DNA from: Planctomycetota bacterium
GTDB taxonomy: Bacteria; Planctomycetota; UBA8108; UBA1146; JAJFFE01
Length of the DNA: 64,000 nucleotides
Assembly: GCA_021776775.1 (NCBI GenBank)
Contig: JAJFFE010000288.1
Span: 27,243 to 91,242 of the forward strand
Direction of reading: 5' to 3'
The position numbers were made by a program, and so were the translations under genes. Under the pieces are notes generated by a model. The model worked only from the letters and a program-made list of their open reading frames with translations, did no database searches and had not been told where the DNA came from. Shown here in pieces: positions 1 through 7,658 of this stretch; position 1 is the first letter of the stretch; every line of letters starts with the position of its first letter.

Positions 1-1224
1 CGGATTGGGACCGCCGGTGACGCCGAGATCTAGGCTGACGATGCCGACCGGGCCCAGCACGTCGTATACCTCGAGCAGGGCGGGTTCGCCGGCTAGGTAC
101 CGACGGGTGTCTTCGAGGGGAATGTGAGCGAGGTGCAGATTCAGGTCGCCGTCGACGACTTCCAGGTTCTCCAGATCGATCGACCCCGACAGTTCCGCTT
201 CGCCTCCGAACGCACGGCCCCGGAGTGGATCGATCGTCCTAATCTGCCCGGGATAACTCAGCGCGACGACCGCGTCGCCGGCCGGCGCTTGCTCGGGGAC
301 GACCTCGACCGACCCGTTCACCGACTCGAGTGCGATGGACGGCTCCGTCAGTCGAAGGTTCGCTTCGATCACTTCCACCACGATGCGCCAGTCGGCAATG
401 CGCCCCTCGGCCAGCGAGAACTCGACAGTCGCGTTGGCCATGCCGCTCGGTTGGTACTCGTCCCAGACCGGGCGGAACCGTTCGGGCAATCCCTCTCGAA
501 CGGAGTTGTCGAGTTGCAACCGCGCAAACTCGAGCTTGCCGACGAAGGTACGGTCGTCACGGTTACCGGTGCCGGAGAGTCGTACTCGGCGGACCAGCGG
601 ATACTTGGCGATACCCGAGAATTCGTAGTCCCGTCCATCGAGCAGCGTGAGCGAGAAGCGGTCGACTGCCAGCGGTTCGCGCATCTTGAACGTCGACCGC
701 GGGCACGTTCGTACTTCGAGATCTTCGACGATGACTTCCGGGAGATCGACCGCGCCCGGGTCGTCGGTATCGCTCGGGTGCAGCATGCGCGCCAGCGGTG
801 TCGAAAGGTCCTCGTCGATTTCGACGTAGATCCTCGGCTGCACGATGGTGATGCGTCTAATTGGCATCTCGCCCCGGAGAACTTCGGCCAACCCGAGGTC
901 GAGGTGGACGCGCGCAACTTCGAGGACGTTGGGGTACACCGACCCGTCAGGGAAAAGCCCAGAGACGACGGCCGCGTTGGGTGACTCGATGGCGAGGTTC
1001 TCGATGGTGAGCCCGTCGAAGATGCTGTAGCGAATCGAATCGAACGTGTACGGGAAGGCGATCTTTTCGTCGAGAATCTCGCGAACCCTCGCTTCGAGGT
1101 GTTGCGGCCCGAGCAACGTCCAGAAGTTCAGAGCGACCACCGAGCCGATGAGGAGCACGACCGCGATGATCACACGACGCCGTCGCCGGCGTTTTCGCTT
1201 CGTAGCTCGGGTTCTCGGCGGCAT
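1..1224 (-). CDS. AsmA-like envelope protein, C-terminus outside window
   Basis: The frame opens with an ATG at 1224 and stays open to base 1, so the first 408 residues are visible and the end is missing. The start follows a GAGAGAGA purine run about 4 nt upstream. The protein begins with a very basic stretch (KRKRRRRRR) and then one hydrophobic helix (about residues 18-36), an inside-to-outside signal anchor. The rest is a long beta-rich extracytoplasmic region with features such as an early phrase IFDGLTIENLAIESP, typical of AsmA/DUF748-type proteins that sit between the inner and outer membranes and are linked to lipid or envelope homeostasis. Family membership is inferred from architecture and phrasing, not from a catalytic motif. 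It lies 64 bp downstream of alr on the same strand and may share its transcript. A small CCTCGAACGAGG palindrome lies in the gap. Confidence 0.7.
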   Translation of the reverse strand, partial: MPPRTRATKRKRRRRRRVIIAVVLLIGSVVALNFWTLLGPQHLEARVREILDEKIAFPYTFDSIRYSIFDGLTIENLAIESPNAAVVSGLFPDGSVYPNVLEVARVHLDLGLAEVLRGEMPIRRITIVQPRIYVEIDEDLSTPLARMLHPSDTDDPGAVDLPEVIVEDLEVRTCPRSTFKMREPLAVDRFSLTLLDGRDYEFSGIAKYPLVRRVRLSGTGNRDDRTFVGKLEFARLQLDNSVREGLPERFRPVWDEYQPSGMANATVEFSLAEGRIADWRIVVEVIEANLRLTEPSIALESVNGSVEVVPEQAPAGDAVVALSYPGQIRTIDPLRGRAFGGEAELSGSIDLENLEVVDGDLNLHLAHIPLEDTRRYLAGEPALLEVYDVLGPVGIVSLDLGVTGGPNP

Positions 1225-1288
1225 CGATCTCTCTCTCGGGCTGAGCGAGCTGGATTGTCCTCGTTCGAGGAAGTGAATGCCAGCGGCC

Positions 1289-2575
1289 TCAGACCGAGGT
1301 GAGATCGGAATCGGAGCGGCGTACCTGTGGCGGTGACGAGACCCGCGCGACCGCTCGATCGCCGGTCCAGGTGACCCCGCGCTGGTGGTAAACCTTGAGG
1401 ACACGCGGGCCGAGGCAGCTCGGCAGCTCGTAGGGAATCGTTCCCGCCAACTCCGCCAGATCTTCAGCGCGAATGCAGTGGTCGCCGCACTTGCCGATCA
1501 GCGTGGCGCGATCACCGACGTTCGCTCCCGGCACGTCGGTGACGTCGACCAGGGTGTAGTCCATGGTGACTCGGCCCACGACCGGCGCGCGCTGACCTAA
1601 GATCAGCACCTCGGCGCGGTTCGAGAGTCGGTGCGGATAGCCGTCGTGGTATCCGACCGGGAGGGTGGCCAGTCGCGTTCGCCGTTGGGTGACGAATGTT
1701 CCGTCGTAACTCACCCGAGAGCCCGCTTCGACGTCGCGGAGGTGAACGATCTGACTGTGCAGCGAGAGGGCGGGACGCGTGTCGGATTCCAGAGTGGACG
1801 CGTTCGACCCGAGCTGGCGCAGTCCGTAGATGAGGCCGCCCAGACGCACCATGTCGTAGCCGACGTCCGTACGGCGAGCGATCGTTTGCGACGCCGCGGC
1901 GTGCAGGGTCGGCAGCTCGATGTTTCGACGGTGGGCGGCGTCGATGAGTCGCTCGAATCGCGCCAGTTGGCGGTCGGTGAAGTCGTCGTCGCGCGGTGCG
2001 GCGAAGTGGGTCCCGATGCCACCGAGCTCTAGGTGCGGAGACTCGGCGATGCGAATGACGTAGTCGAGCGCTTTGGCCGGGGTCACGCCGAGCAGCGTCA
2101 TGCCGGTGTCGACCAGTAAGTGCAGCCGAATCGAGCGACCGATCGAGCGCGCGTACTGTTCGAAGACGTCGACGCGCTCGGGGGAGTGGATCGTCGCGGT
2201 GATGTCGTGCTCGACGAGAGCAGGGATTTCGCCGTCGACCACCGCTCCCAGCACGAGGATTGGCGCGGTGATCCCGCGTTCGCGCAGTTGAATCGCTTCG
2301 TGCGAGTCCCCGACCCCGAGCATGGCGACGCCTTGGTCTTCGAGAACTTGCGCGATGGGTCCCGCACCGTGACCGTAAGCGTCGGCTTTAACGACACCGA
2401 GGATACGATGGCTGCCAGCACGTCCGACGCGTGGGCTCGACTCGTGTTGGCACGACTCAAGTTGGCACGATGGTGCCGAACGACCGAACGTGAGGTTCAA
2501 CGCGTCGCGGCACAGAGCGAGGTTTTGTGCGATGACGTCTAGATCTATCTCAGCCCACACCCGGGGAAGGTGCAT
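1289..2575 (-). CDS. alr: Alanine racemase
   Basis: PLP-dependent racemase converting L-alanine to D-alanine for peptidoglycan. The PLP lysine lies in VVKADAYGHGAGP near residue 50. The catalytic-tyrosine region reads SYDGTF, followed by LPVGYHDGYPH and GRVTMDYTLVDVTD, and the C-terminal barrel is complete (428 aa). The start is set at ATG 2575 because GGAG lies 7 nt upstream and the family's usual opening (LPRVWAEIDLDVI) follows at once. A GTG at 2608 would add 11 residues but has no ribosome site. An unusual insertion of about 25 residues sits between the first helix and the PLP strand. It contains an SCQ-E repeat encoded by a short direct DNA repeat (TTGGCACGA twice, 15 bp apart). The gene lies 72 bp downstream of tsaB. 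Confidence 0.95.
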   Translation of the reverse strand: MHLPRVWAEIDLDVIAQNLALCRDALNLTFGRSAPSCQLESCQHESSPRVGRAGSHRILGVVKADAYGHGAGPIAQVLEDQGVAMLGVGDSHEAIQLRERGITAPILVLGAVVDGEIPALVEHDITATIHSPERVDVFEQYARSIGRSIRLHLLVDTGMTLLGVTPAKALDYVIRIAESPHLELGGIGTHFAAPRDDDFTDRQLARFERLIDAAHRRNIELPTLHAAASQTIARRTDVGYDMVRLGGLIYGLRQLGSNASTLESDTRPALSLHSQIVHLRDVEAGSRVSYDGTFVTQRRTRLATLPVGYHDGYPHRLSNRAEVLILGQRAPVVGRVTMDYTLVDVTDVPGANVGDRATLIGKCGDHCIRAEDLAELAGTIPYELPSCLGPRVLKVYHQRGVTWTGDRAVARVSSPPQVRRSDSDLTSV

Positions 2576-2647
2576 ATATCGACTCCGTGGAGAACGTGCG
2601 GCGTGCACGCGAGTCCAGAACCAGGACTATGTCGGCGGTCAAGCGCC

Positions 2648-3355
2648 TCACGGCGACTGCTGACGTCGTTCTTCAGCTTCGGACGGGCGAAAGTAGACGG
2701 GCATGAGAGCGTGGGGATCGGACAAGTCATTCGCGGAACCAAGTTCGATCGCCAAGTGAAAGATACTCGACGCGTCGGGACTGTCCAGGCTCTCGTCGAG
2801 AAGTGTGAACGCTTCGGCGCCCGGTAGGGTTCTCGACCCGCTTCCGACCAACACCGTGTTGGGGTCGAGCGAAGCAAAATATGACGAGACCTCGGCCAGA
2901 TGGTCCGCGTCGATTCGGACCACGCGCCTTGCGTCTCGTCGAAAGCGCGCGGCGTAACATGTGCCACGCCGAGCGTCGACGACGACGGCGAACTCTTGCC
3001 CGTCGTCGATCGCGTTCGATCCGATCACCGTCTGCGCGATTGCGGCTAGACTCGATATCCCACCGACACCGACCGGGGTCGTGCCGCATCCCAACGCCCA
3101 CGCCAGAGACTTCGCCGCCGCGACGCCGACTCGGATGCCGGTGTAGGATCCAGGGCCGTGACTGACGGCAATCCGGGCGATCGACGTTCGGTCCAAGCCG
3201 GCTTCTTTCACCCCGCGATCGATCGCCGGATGCAATTCACGAGCGTGCACGAGTCCCGGTGGGAACAGGATCACCCGGCACTCGCCACCATCGATGGGTC
3301 CGAGGGCGACGGAGCCCTGGCGGTGGCTGGTTTCGATGGCGAGGAGGTGAGACAC
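2648..3355 (-). CDS. tsaB: tRNA threonylcarbamoyladenosine biosynthesis protein TsaB
   Basis: A 235-aa member of the ASKHA-fold TsaB/YeaZ family, which partners TsaD and TsaE in making t6A at position 37 of ANN-decoding tRNAs. Visible signatures are the opening LLAIETSHRQGSVAL, the central ISHGPGSYTGIRVG-type motif (here VSHGPGSYTGIRVGVAAAK, residues about 64-82) and the following LAWALG and SSLAA segments. Length is normal for TsaB and shorter than TsaD, and the metal-binding histidines of TsaD are absent. The C-terminus ends in YFRPSEAEERR, a common TsaB ending. The start ATG at 3355 directly precedes the conserved first strand. alr follows downstream on the same strand. Confidence 0.93.
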   Translation of the reverse strand: MSHLLAIETSHRQGSVALGPIDGGECRVILFPPGLVHARELHPAIDRGVKEAGLDRTSIARIAVSHGPGSYTGIRVGVAAAKSLAWALGCGTTPVGVGGISSLAAIAQTVIGSNAIDDGQEFAVVVDARRGTCYAARFRRDARRVVRIDADHLAEVSSYFASLDPNTVLVGSGSRTLPGAEAFTLLDESLDSPDASSIFHLAIELGSANDLSDPHALMPVYFRPSEAEERRQQSP

Positions 3356-3455
3356 GGCGGCTCCGATGCGTTGGCTGCCCCAGCAGGGGGTTTAGAAGCC
3401 CCGCATGGAACCAAATCAGAACCGGGTTGGGAAGCGCGTTGTTTACAGCCGGCGG

Positions 3456-4385
3456 CTACGGGCAGCTTTGCACCAGGCAGGTAAGAGCATCGATCGTGGT
3501 GTCGAGGCCGCACGCGACGCTCGGCGGAGGGAGTGTCCCGGAGACGAACAAAGCAGAGAACAAGACGACCGCGTCCGTGACTTCGATGAAACCATTGTCG
3601 TCGGCGTCAGCCGCGTCCAAGCACGGTGGGATCGGGCTGCCTCCGATGTAGTTGTACGCCAGGGTGTAGACCGGGTCGGCCACGTTGACGACTCCATCCC
3701 CGTTACTGTCGCCCCGCAGGATGGTGTTCTGGGGTGGGGCCGGGGTGAGAAAGAGGCCCCCGGTCGCTGCGGCGAGCGCTTCGTAGAATGCGCACGCCGT
3801 GGGATCGAGGGTGAGACAGTAGGTGTGAACAGGGATTCCTGTCGGGATCCCCGCCAAGATTATCTCGAGCGTCACGTCGGGCGGGTGCATGGCGAGCGTC
3901 GTCGGCATGGAGTCGCCGACGAGAACGACGGACGTCGCCAGCCCGGCCGTTTCGATCATTGTGGTGGCCGCCAGGAGCCCGAGTGGCGTGTCGGTCCCGC
4001 CCGCGGGGGCGATCGCCTGAACGATCGATATCGCTGGGGTTATCGTGCTCGGCAGGGCAGGCTGCATGGGAAGTGAAATCACCGATTCGTTGAAAAACAC
4101 GAGACCGAACTGATTGGTGCCGTCGAGTTGCACGAGTGTGTTCGTGAGTTCGGTCTGCAGATCTCCGAACAAGCCGTCCCACGTCATGCTGCAGCTACGA
4201 TCGACGCACCAGACGAAGTTGTCGCCGGGCACGTCTACGCCGTAGAACGTGATCGGATCCGTTTGCGCACTAGCCCCTTTGGGCACTGCGGTGAGCGCAA
4301 TCGCCACCGCTACGAGCGCGAGTCGCGACATGGTCCGTCGTTTTGCCCGTGGTACTAACGGTGCCGTTTTCGTGAAGCAAACCAT
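3456..4385 (-). CDS. Exported von Willebrand A protein with C-terminal dockerin-type module
   Basis: 309 aa from ATG 4385, chosen because GGGAGG lies about 10 nt upstream. ATG 4331 (SRLALVAVAIALTAV) gives a more ordinary signal peptide and is a real alternative. A signal peptide with a c-region like PKGASA/QTDP is followed by a VWA domain. Its MIDAS start is CVDRSCSM (DxSxS), and a threonine lies in the GGTDTPLG loop. The C-terminus (about 90 aa) has two acidic EF-hand-like loops, RGDSNGDGVVNVADPVYTLA and ADADDNGFIEVTDAV, followed by the tail CGLDTTIDALTC...CP. VWA domains bind proteins in a metal-dependent way and the loops should bind Ca. The partner is unknown. The neighbouring gene carries the same C-terminal module and the two upstream regions share a repeat, so the two genes may be tandem duplicates with different bodies. 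Confidence 0.85.
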   Translation of the reverse strand: MVCFTKTAPLVPRAKRRTMSRLALVAVAIALTAVPKGASAQTDPITFYGVDVPGDNFVWCVDRSCSMTWDGLFGDLQTELTNTLVQLDGTNQFGLVFFNESVISLPMQPALPSTITPAISIVQAIAPAGGTDTPLGLLAATTMIETAGLATSVVLVGDSMPTTLAMHPPDVTLEIILAGIPTGIPVHTYCLTLDPTACAFYEALAAATGGLFLTPAPPQNTILRGDSNGDGVVNVADPVYTLAYNYIGGSPIPPCLDAADADDNGFIEVTDAVVLFSALFVSGTLPPPSVACGLDTTIDALTCLVQSCP

Positions 4386-4460
4386 CTCTCGCGGTCCTCC
4401 CACTGATGACCTAACTCTTCCCTGCACACTTGATACGCCGAAGACGAACTCGGCTCCCGG

Positions 4461-4526
4461 GTAACGCGCGATTTCAGGAAAACCCACGAGACACACCATT
4501 GCGTGAACTCTGCGCCACTCGCGATC
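4461..4526. repeat. Diverged direct repeat, copy 1
   Basis: About 66 bp upstream of the VWA-dockerin gene, matching 5821-5885 with one 1-nt gap. The last 26 bases (GCGTGAACTC...CGCGATC) differ at only two positions and the rest is less similar. Copy 2 overlaps the 3' end of the unknown gene that ends at 5868, so copy 1 looks like a duplicated relic of that gene's end. Confidence 0.7.
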
Positions 4527-4599
4527 TACCTAGCGCCGAACCGGGCCATGTGACGAGCGTTTGTGCCGAGTGATCACGACCGTCGCTTTGTGCGTGAGG

Positions 4600-5373
4600 T
4601 CACGGGCAAGTTGCCGGGGGGCAACTCAAGGAATCCCTTGTCGGATCGACGCCACAGTCGATAGTCGGCCCCGGAATCGCGTACCCGGTACCGAAGAGTG
4701 CAGTGAGGAGCTGGATTGGGTCGGCCAGGTCGAGCGCTCCACTATCATCGACGTCGGCGGCCGAAGGACACGTCAGGTCAAGGTCGAGAAACAACCCGTC
4801 GAGAATGGTCAGGGCGTCCGCAAGATCCGTTAACCCATCAAGGTTGGCGTCGCCCCGGCGAAAGAAGATGAGGGGATTGATCAGAACCGACCCATCGTTC
4901 GTTTGCAGAAATGTCGTCGGCGCCCCCAGTCCTTCTGGAATGAACTGAATCGACACTGGGGGCGATCCAAGAGTGTCGCAAAACTCGATCGAAGATAGGT
5001 GATCCGGCTCGGTCGAGATCACTTCGTACGTCGCCAGCTTGATCTCGGACGTTGCGGCGGGAAAGAACGCGCCAGGGCCGAAGAAAACGACACCAGCCGT
5101 CCAACCACCGTCAAAGAGATTCACCGTATTGAACGCGGGCGGATCGAGGACCAGCGCTAGTCCGTCTTCGACCGAAACGAGATCAAGCTCGGATGGATCG
5201 TGGCATGATCCGAATGACCATCCGTCCATGTCAGGATGGATCATCTCCGTGGTGACCGTGACGATCTCGCCATGGCTCGCAGTTTCATCAGAGAACGATG
5301 CTGTCACCGGCTGACCGGCCGCGAGTGGGCACCAGAGCAGCGCGACAGTGAGCAGTCCAAGTCGAGGAATCAC
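4600..5373 (-). CDS. Exported dockerin-type protein
   Basis: 257 aa with a clear N-terminal signal peptide (IPRLGLLTVALLWCPLAAG, cleavage near residue 20). The body (about 30-165) is a beta-rich domain with FDGGWTAGVVFF and LGSPPVSIQFIPEG. The latter recalls LGSPPVSNVVVV in the protein at 20942-21796, so the two bodies are probably homologous. The C-terminus carries two acidic loops (RRGDANLDGLTDLADALT and ADVDDSGALDLADPIQ) and the tail CGVDPTRDSLSC....CP. No enzyme motif is visible. The role is unknown; a surface or matrix structural protein is an inference. It is probably transcribed alone, from within the repeat-bearing 5374-5867 gap. Confidence 0.8.
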   Translation of the reverse strand: MIPRLGLLTVALLWCPLAAGQPVTASFSDETASHGEIVTVTTEMIHPDMDGWSFGSCHDPSELDLVSVEDGLALVLDPPAFNTVNLFDGGWTAGVVFFGPGAFFPAATSEIKLATYEVISTEPDHLSSIEFCDTLGSPPVSIQFIPEGLGAPTTFLQTNDGSVLINPLIFFRRGDANLDGLTDLADALTILDGLFLDLDLTCPSAADVDDSGALDLADPIQLLTALFGTGYAIPGPTIDCGVDPTRDSLSCPPATCP

Positions 5374-5569
5374 GGCGCTTGTCCGTTCCTGTCATTAGTG
5401 GCTGGGGTTCAGCGAACCCAACATGGCGAGGAACTCTACGCCCATCGCTCGGGGTGTGCGTTCTTCTAGCCTCGGCCAGCCGTTGTGACTGACTATAGTG
5501 TACATATTCCGTGAGAACCCGATGAAGCACCCCATTGGGAGTCTCAATTCGCTTCGGACGAACTGCCAA

Positions 5570-5613
5570 CTCGGCCCCGGTGACCAAAGCCCGGAAGCGA
5601 CGGCTTCGCCGAG
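5570..5613. repeat. 44-bp intergenic repeat, copy A
   Basis: Starts CTCGGCCCCGGTGAC and ends GGCTTCGCCGAG. The ends are inverted (CTCGGC/GCCGAG), and GAAGC/GCTTC near the right end can form a second small hairpin. It matches copy B at 5728-5770 in the same orientation with about nine differences. Confidence 0.7.
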
Positions 5614-5727
5614 TTGCTTTCCGGGACGATGAAGAGGTGAGGGAGAAGGAAGAGGAATGCTCTCGGCCGCTCGGGGTCCAAACATGGATCGGAGGACGCC
5701 TCACCCCGCCCTGCCCGCTCCCATCGC

Positions 5728-5770
5728 ATCGGCCCCGGTGACTTAGCCTGCAAGCGGAGGCTTCTCCGAG
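5728..5770. repeat. 43-bp intergenic repeat, copy B
   Basis: Starts ATCGGCCCCGGTGAC and ends GGCTTCTCCGAG, in the same orientation as 5570-5613 and about 115 bp away. The internal AAGC/GCTT pairing is kept while flanking bases differ, which suggests that structure matters or that this is a mobile palindromic repeat family. Confidence 0.7.
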
Positions 5771-5820
5771 TGATGGGCCCGCGCGTGTACGTAATCCAAT
5801 CACGGTCGGAGCGGACTCTC

Positions 5821-5885
5821 GCAACGTGCAGTTTCGAGAAAACTCAGAGGCACATGCGTGCGTGAACTCAGCACCACTCGCGATC
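5821..5885. repeat. Diverged direct repeat, copy 2
   Basis: Partner of 4461-4526. Its right third overlaps the stop codon and last codons of the gene ending at 5868. Together the two copies bracket the dockerin-type gene at 4600-5373. Confidence 0.7.
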
Positions 5886-6695
5886 GAGGAGTTCTCCGAG
5901 ATCAAGGTGCGTCACCGCTCCGTCGTAGAGCGGAAGTTGTTCCACGGCGTGGCAGAGCTCTTCGGACACTGTGACGTGCCGCGCTTCGAGGGCGCGATCC
6001 GCGCGGGGTTCGTCGCGCAACGCAACACTCAACTCGGTCATCGGTGCTAGCCTCGATTTGCGATTGCGTCCTCGCCAAACCAACACTAGGTCGACCTCGG
6101 GCAGGATGAACTCTGGAGTTTCAGGCCACACCACGGCGACTTGTGGGGTGCCAAACACCTCGACGTAGGAGACGCACGGTGCAAACGGTTCCGTGTCGTC
6201 CTCGATCTCGAAGTTCCACCGCCAGGTGCGCTCGATAGTTTCGAACGGAAGAGTACGAAGGGGCGAAGAGTGATCAGAGCGGTTGGCGATTCGTGTCGAG
6301 TAGCCGGCCCGGTTTCCTGCGTCATACGACGTGAGGAAGGGCTCGGGGTCGAACGGGAGCGGGCGTGCTGCGTCGCCTTGTGGGTCGATGACGGAAAGCC
6401 CGAAGTGCCCCGCGAATCGAGCGAGTTCTTTGGCCGCTTCCAGCCCGAACACGTGCGGCTTGCCGTACTCGATAGTCATGACGACCGGCCACCGCGTGCT
6501 GTCGGGCGAGACCTCGAACCGTTCGTAGGTGAACGTCACCTCCGTGTTGGGATGCCGATACTCGACTTCGGTGTGAGTTTCCGAGGTGTCGTCCCGCCAA
6601 CTCAACCACGGATGGTGTTGCACGTACGTATCGAACGCGGAGGCGTCGAATCGTTGCCCCGAACGAGACGATGAGAAGTAGATATCGTGGCTCAT
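5868..6695 (-). CDS. Conserved-looking protein of unknown function
   Basis: 275 aa, no signal peptide and no membrane helix, so probably cytoplasmic. It opens MSHDIYFSSSRSG and is rich in aromatic and acidic residues throughout, with phrases such as HPWLSWRDDTSETHTEVEYR, VFGLEAAKELARFAGHFGLS and VVWPETPEFILPEVDLVLVW. I do not recognise a family. The start ATG at 6695 overlaps the stop of the upstream small membrane protein in an ATGA arrangement, so the two are translationally coupled. It is the last gene of the four-gene minus-strand operon headed by the BtpA-family gene. Codon use resembles that of its neighbours. Confidence 0.75.
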   Translation of the reverse strand: MSHDIYFSSSRSGQRFDASAFDTYVQHHPWLSWRDDTSETHTEVEYRHPNTEVTFTYERFEVSPDSTRWPVVMTIEYGKPHVFGLEAAKELARFAGHFGLSVIDPQGDAARPLPFDPEPFLTSYDAGNRAGYSTRIANRSDHSSPLRTLPFETIERTWRWNFEIEDDTEPFAPCVSYVEVFGTPQVAVVWPETPEFILPEVDLVLVWRGRNRKSRLAPMTELSVALRDEPRADRALEARHVTVSEELCHAVEQLPLYDGAVTHLDLGELLDREWC

Positions 6696-7117
6696 GTCGA
6701 CTCGCCCGCCGTTTCGTTCCGATGCGGCCCGGTGTTGGAGGGGCCAGTGTGGGGTGCATCAGCGCGGGAAGGGTCAGTGCGGGGAGAGCCAGCGCGGCGC
6801 CGACCGCGCACCACGAACATTGCCACGATCATTCCGATGACGCTCCACTCCGTCGATGACTCACCTGGGAGGACGGGCTCGCCGCCGAGGGCGAGCGACG
6901 TCATCAGCAAACAACCGACCCCGATGATGGCGCCGATCGACACCCTGACTCGGCCCGGGCCGGCACCTTCTCGCACGCCGCTGTAGACGGCGAACAGCGC
7001 GAACGTCACCGCGGCGGCGGTGACCCACCCGACGTAGTTCGGAGAGTGGTACGCAGCCACGATCATCACGCTCACGAAGCCGGCGGCCGTTGGGAAAATC
7101 ATCGCCACGCCAGTCAC
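6692..7117 (-). CDS. Small integral membrane protein of unknown function
   Basis: 141 aa from a GTG at 7117 that overlaps the TGA of the upstream gene (GTGA coupling); the stop overlaps the next start as ATGA. Four hydrophobic segments are visible: about residues 3-22, 29-48, 60-78 and 91-104. A short basic, proline-rich cytosolic tail with RTDPSRAD and HTGPSNTGPHRNE follows. No family is recognised. An ATG at residue 6 is another possible start. Its position between a carbonic-anhydrase-like protein and an unknown soluble protein gives no clear function. Confidence 0.7.
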   Translation of the reverse strand: MTGVAMIFPTAAGFVSVMIVAAYHSPNYVGWVTAAAVTFALFAVYSGVREGAGPGRVRVSIGAIIGVGCLLMTSLALGGEPVLPGESSTEWSVIGMIVAMFVVRGRRRAGSPRTDPSRADAPHTGPSNTGPHRNETAGEST

Positions 7118-7653
7118 GATCCATAACGTTCGAAGAAGTCGACGGCGTTGCCGGCGTACTTCTCGACGTTGGCCAAAATGCCGGCTCGCTCTTCGGCGGT
7201 GGTCTCTCGAGCTATTCTCCCTGGTACTCCCCGAACCATGGAGTTGGGCGGAATCTTGGTTCCGGGTGGAACAACCGCTCCGGCCCCGATCAGTGAGCCT
7301 GCTCCCACCTCGACGTCTTCCAGAAGAATGGCACCCATACCGATGAGCGAGCCGGTTCCGATGTGACGACAGTGAAGGATAGCCCGGTGTCCGACCGTGA
7401 CGTCGTCTTCGATGGTCAGCGGGATGCCCGGGTCGGCGTGCACCATCGTGAGGTCTTGGAGATTGACCCGTTTGCCGATGGTGATCTTGGCGTCGTCGCC
7501 ACGAACCACGGTGGAGTACCACAGGCTAGCGCCCGCTCCGACTTCCACTTCACCGCAGACGACGGCGTTATCGGCGCAATACCAATCGCCACCGGGCTGC
7601 GAGATACGGAGGAAGTGGGACTGTTGGCGGAGATCGATATCGGGGGGAAGCAT
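7114..7653 (-). CDS. Gamma-carbonic-anhydrase-like hexapeptide protein
   Basis: 179 aa built almost entirely of left-handed beta-helix hexapeptide turns, such as VVCGEVEVGAGASLWYSTVV, IGTGSLIGMGAILLEDVEVG and GSLIGAGAVVPPGTKIPPN. The three metal-ligand histidines of the gamma-class carbonic anhydrase family are present in the usual context: one in MVHAD and two in VGHRAILHC. A C-terminal helix (ETTAEERAGILANVEKYAG) follows. Expected to form a trimer with metal at subunit interfaces. Many members of this YrdA/CaiE-like group have unproven carbonic anhydrase activity, so the activity is uncertain. It starts 5 bp after the BtpA-family gene and is coupled to the next gene by GTGA. Confidence 0.92.
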   Translation of the reverse strand: MLPPDIDLRQQSHFLRISQPGGDWYCADNAVVCGEVEVGAGASLWYSTVVRGDDAKITIGKRVNLQDLTMVHADPGIPLTIEDDVTVGHRAILHCRHIGTGSLIGMGAILLEDVEVGAGSLIGAGAVVPPGTKIPPNSMVRGVPGRIARETTAEERAGILANVEKYAGNAVDFFERYGS

Positions 7654-7658
7654 ATGAT

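Larger units (their letters stand above)
5374..5867. other. Intergenic region with repeats, no convincing gene
   Basis: This 494-bp gap separates two minus-strand genes. It holds a pair of 43-44 bp repeats and the second copy of a 65-bp direct repeat. A minus-strand open frame at 5395-5685 is partly made of the repeat and has no ribosome site, so I do not call it. The promoter of the downstream dockerin gene must lie here, but I cannot place it with confidence. Confidence 0.6.

Noticed and set aside
124..984. Plus-strand open frame of 286 codons at the window start
   Set aside because: Lies opposite the AsmA-like protein, which has a start, a ribosome site and a membrane anchor; the plus frame has no domain.
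5395..5685. Minus-strand open frame of 96 codons with a protein-like end
   Set aside because: Half of it is the 44-bp repeat and no ribosome site is present; kept only as part of the intergenic entry.
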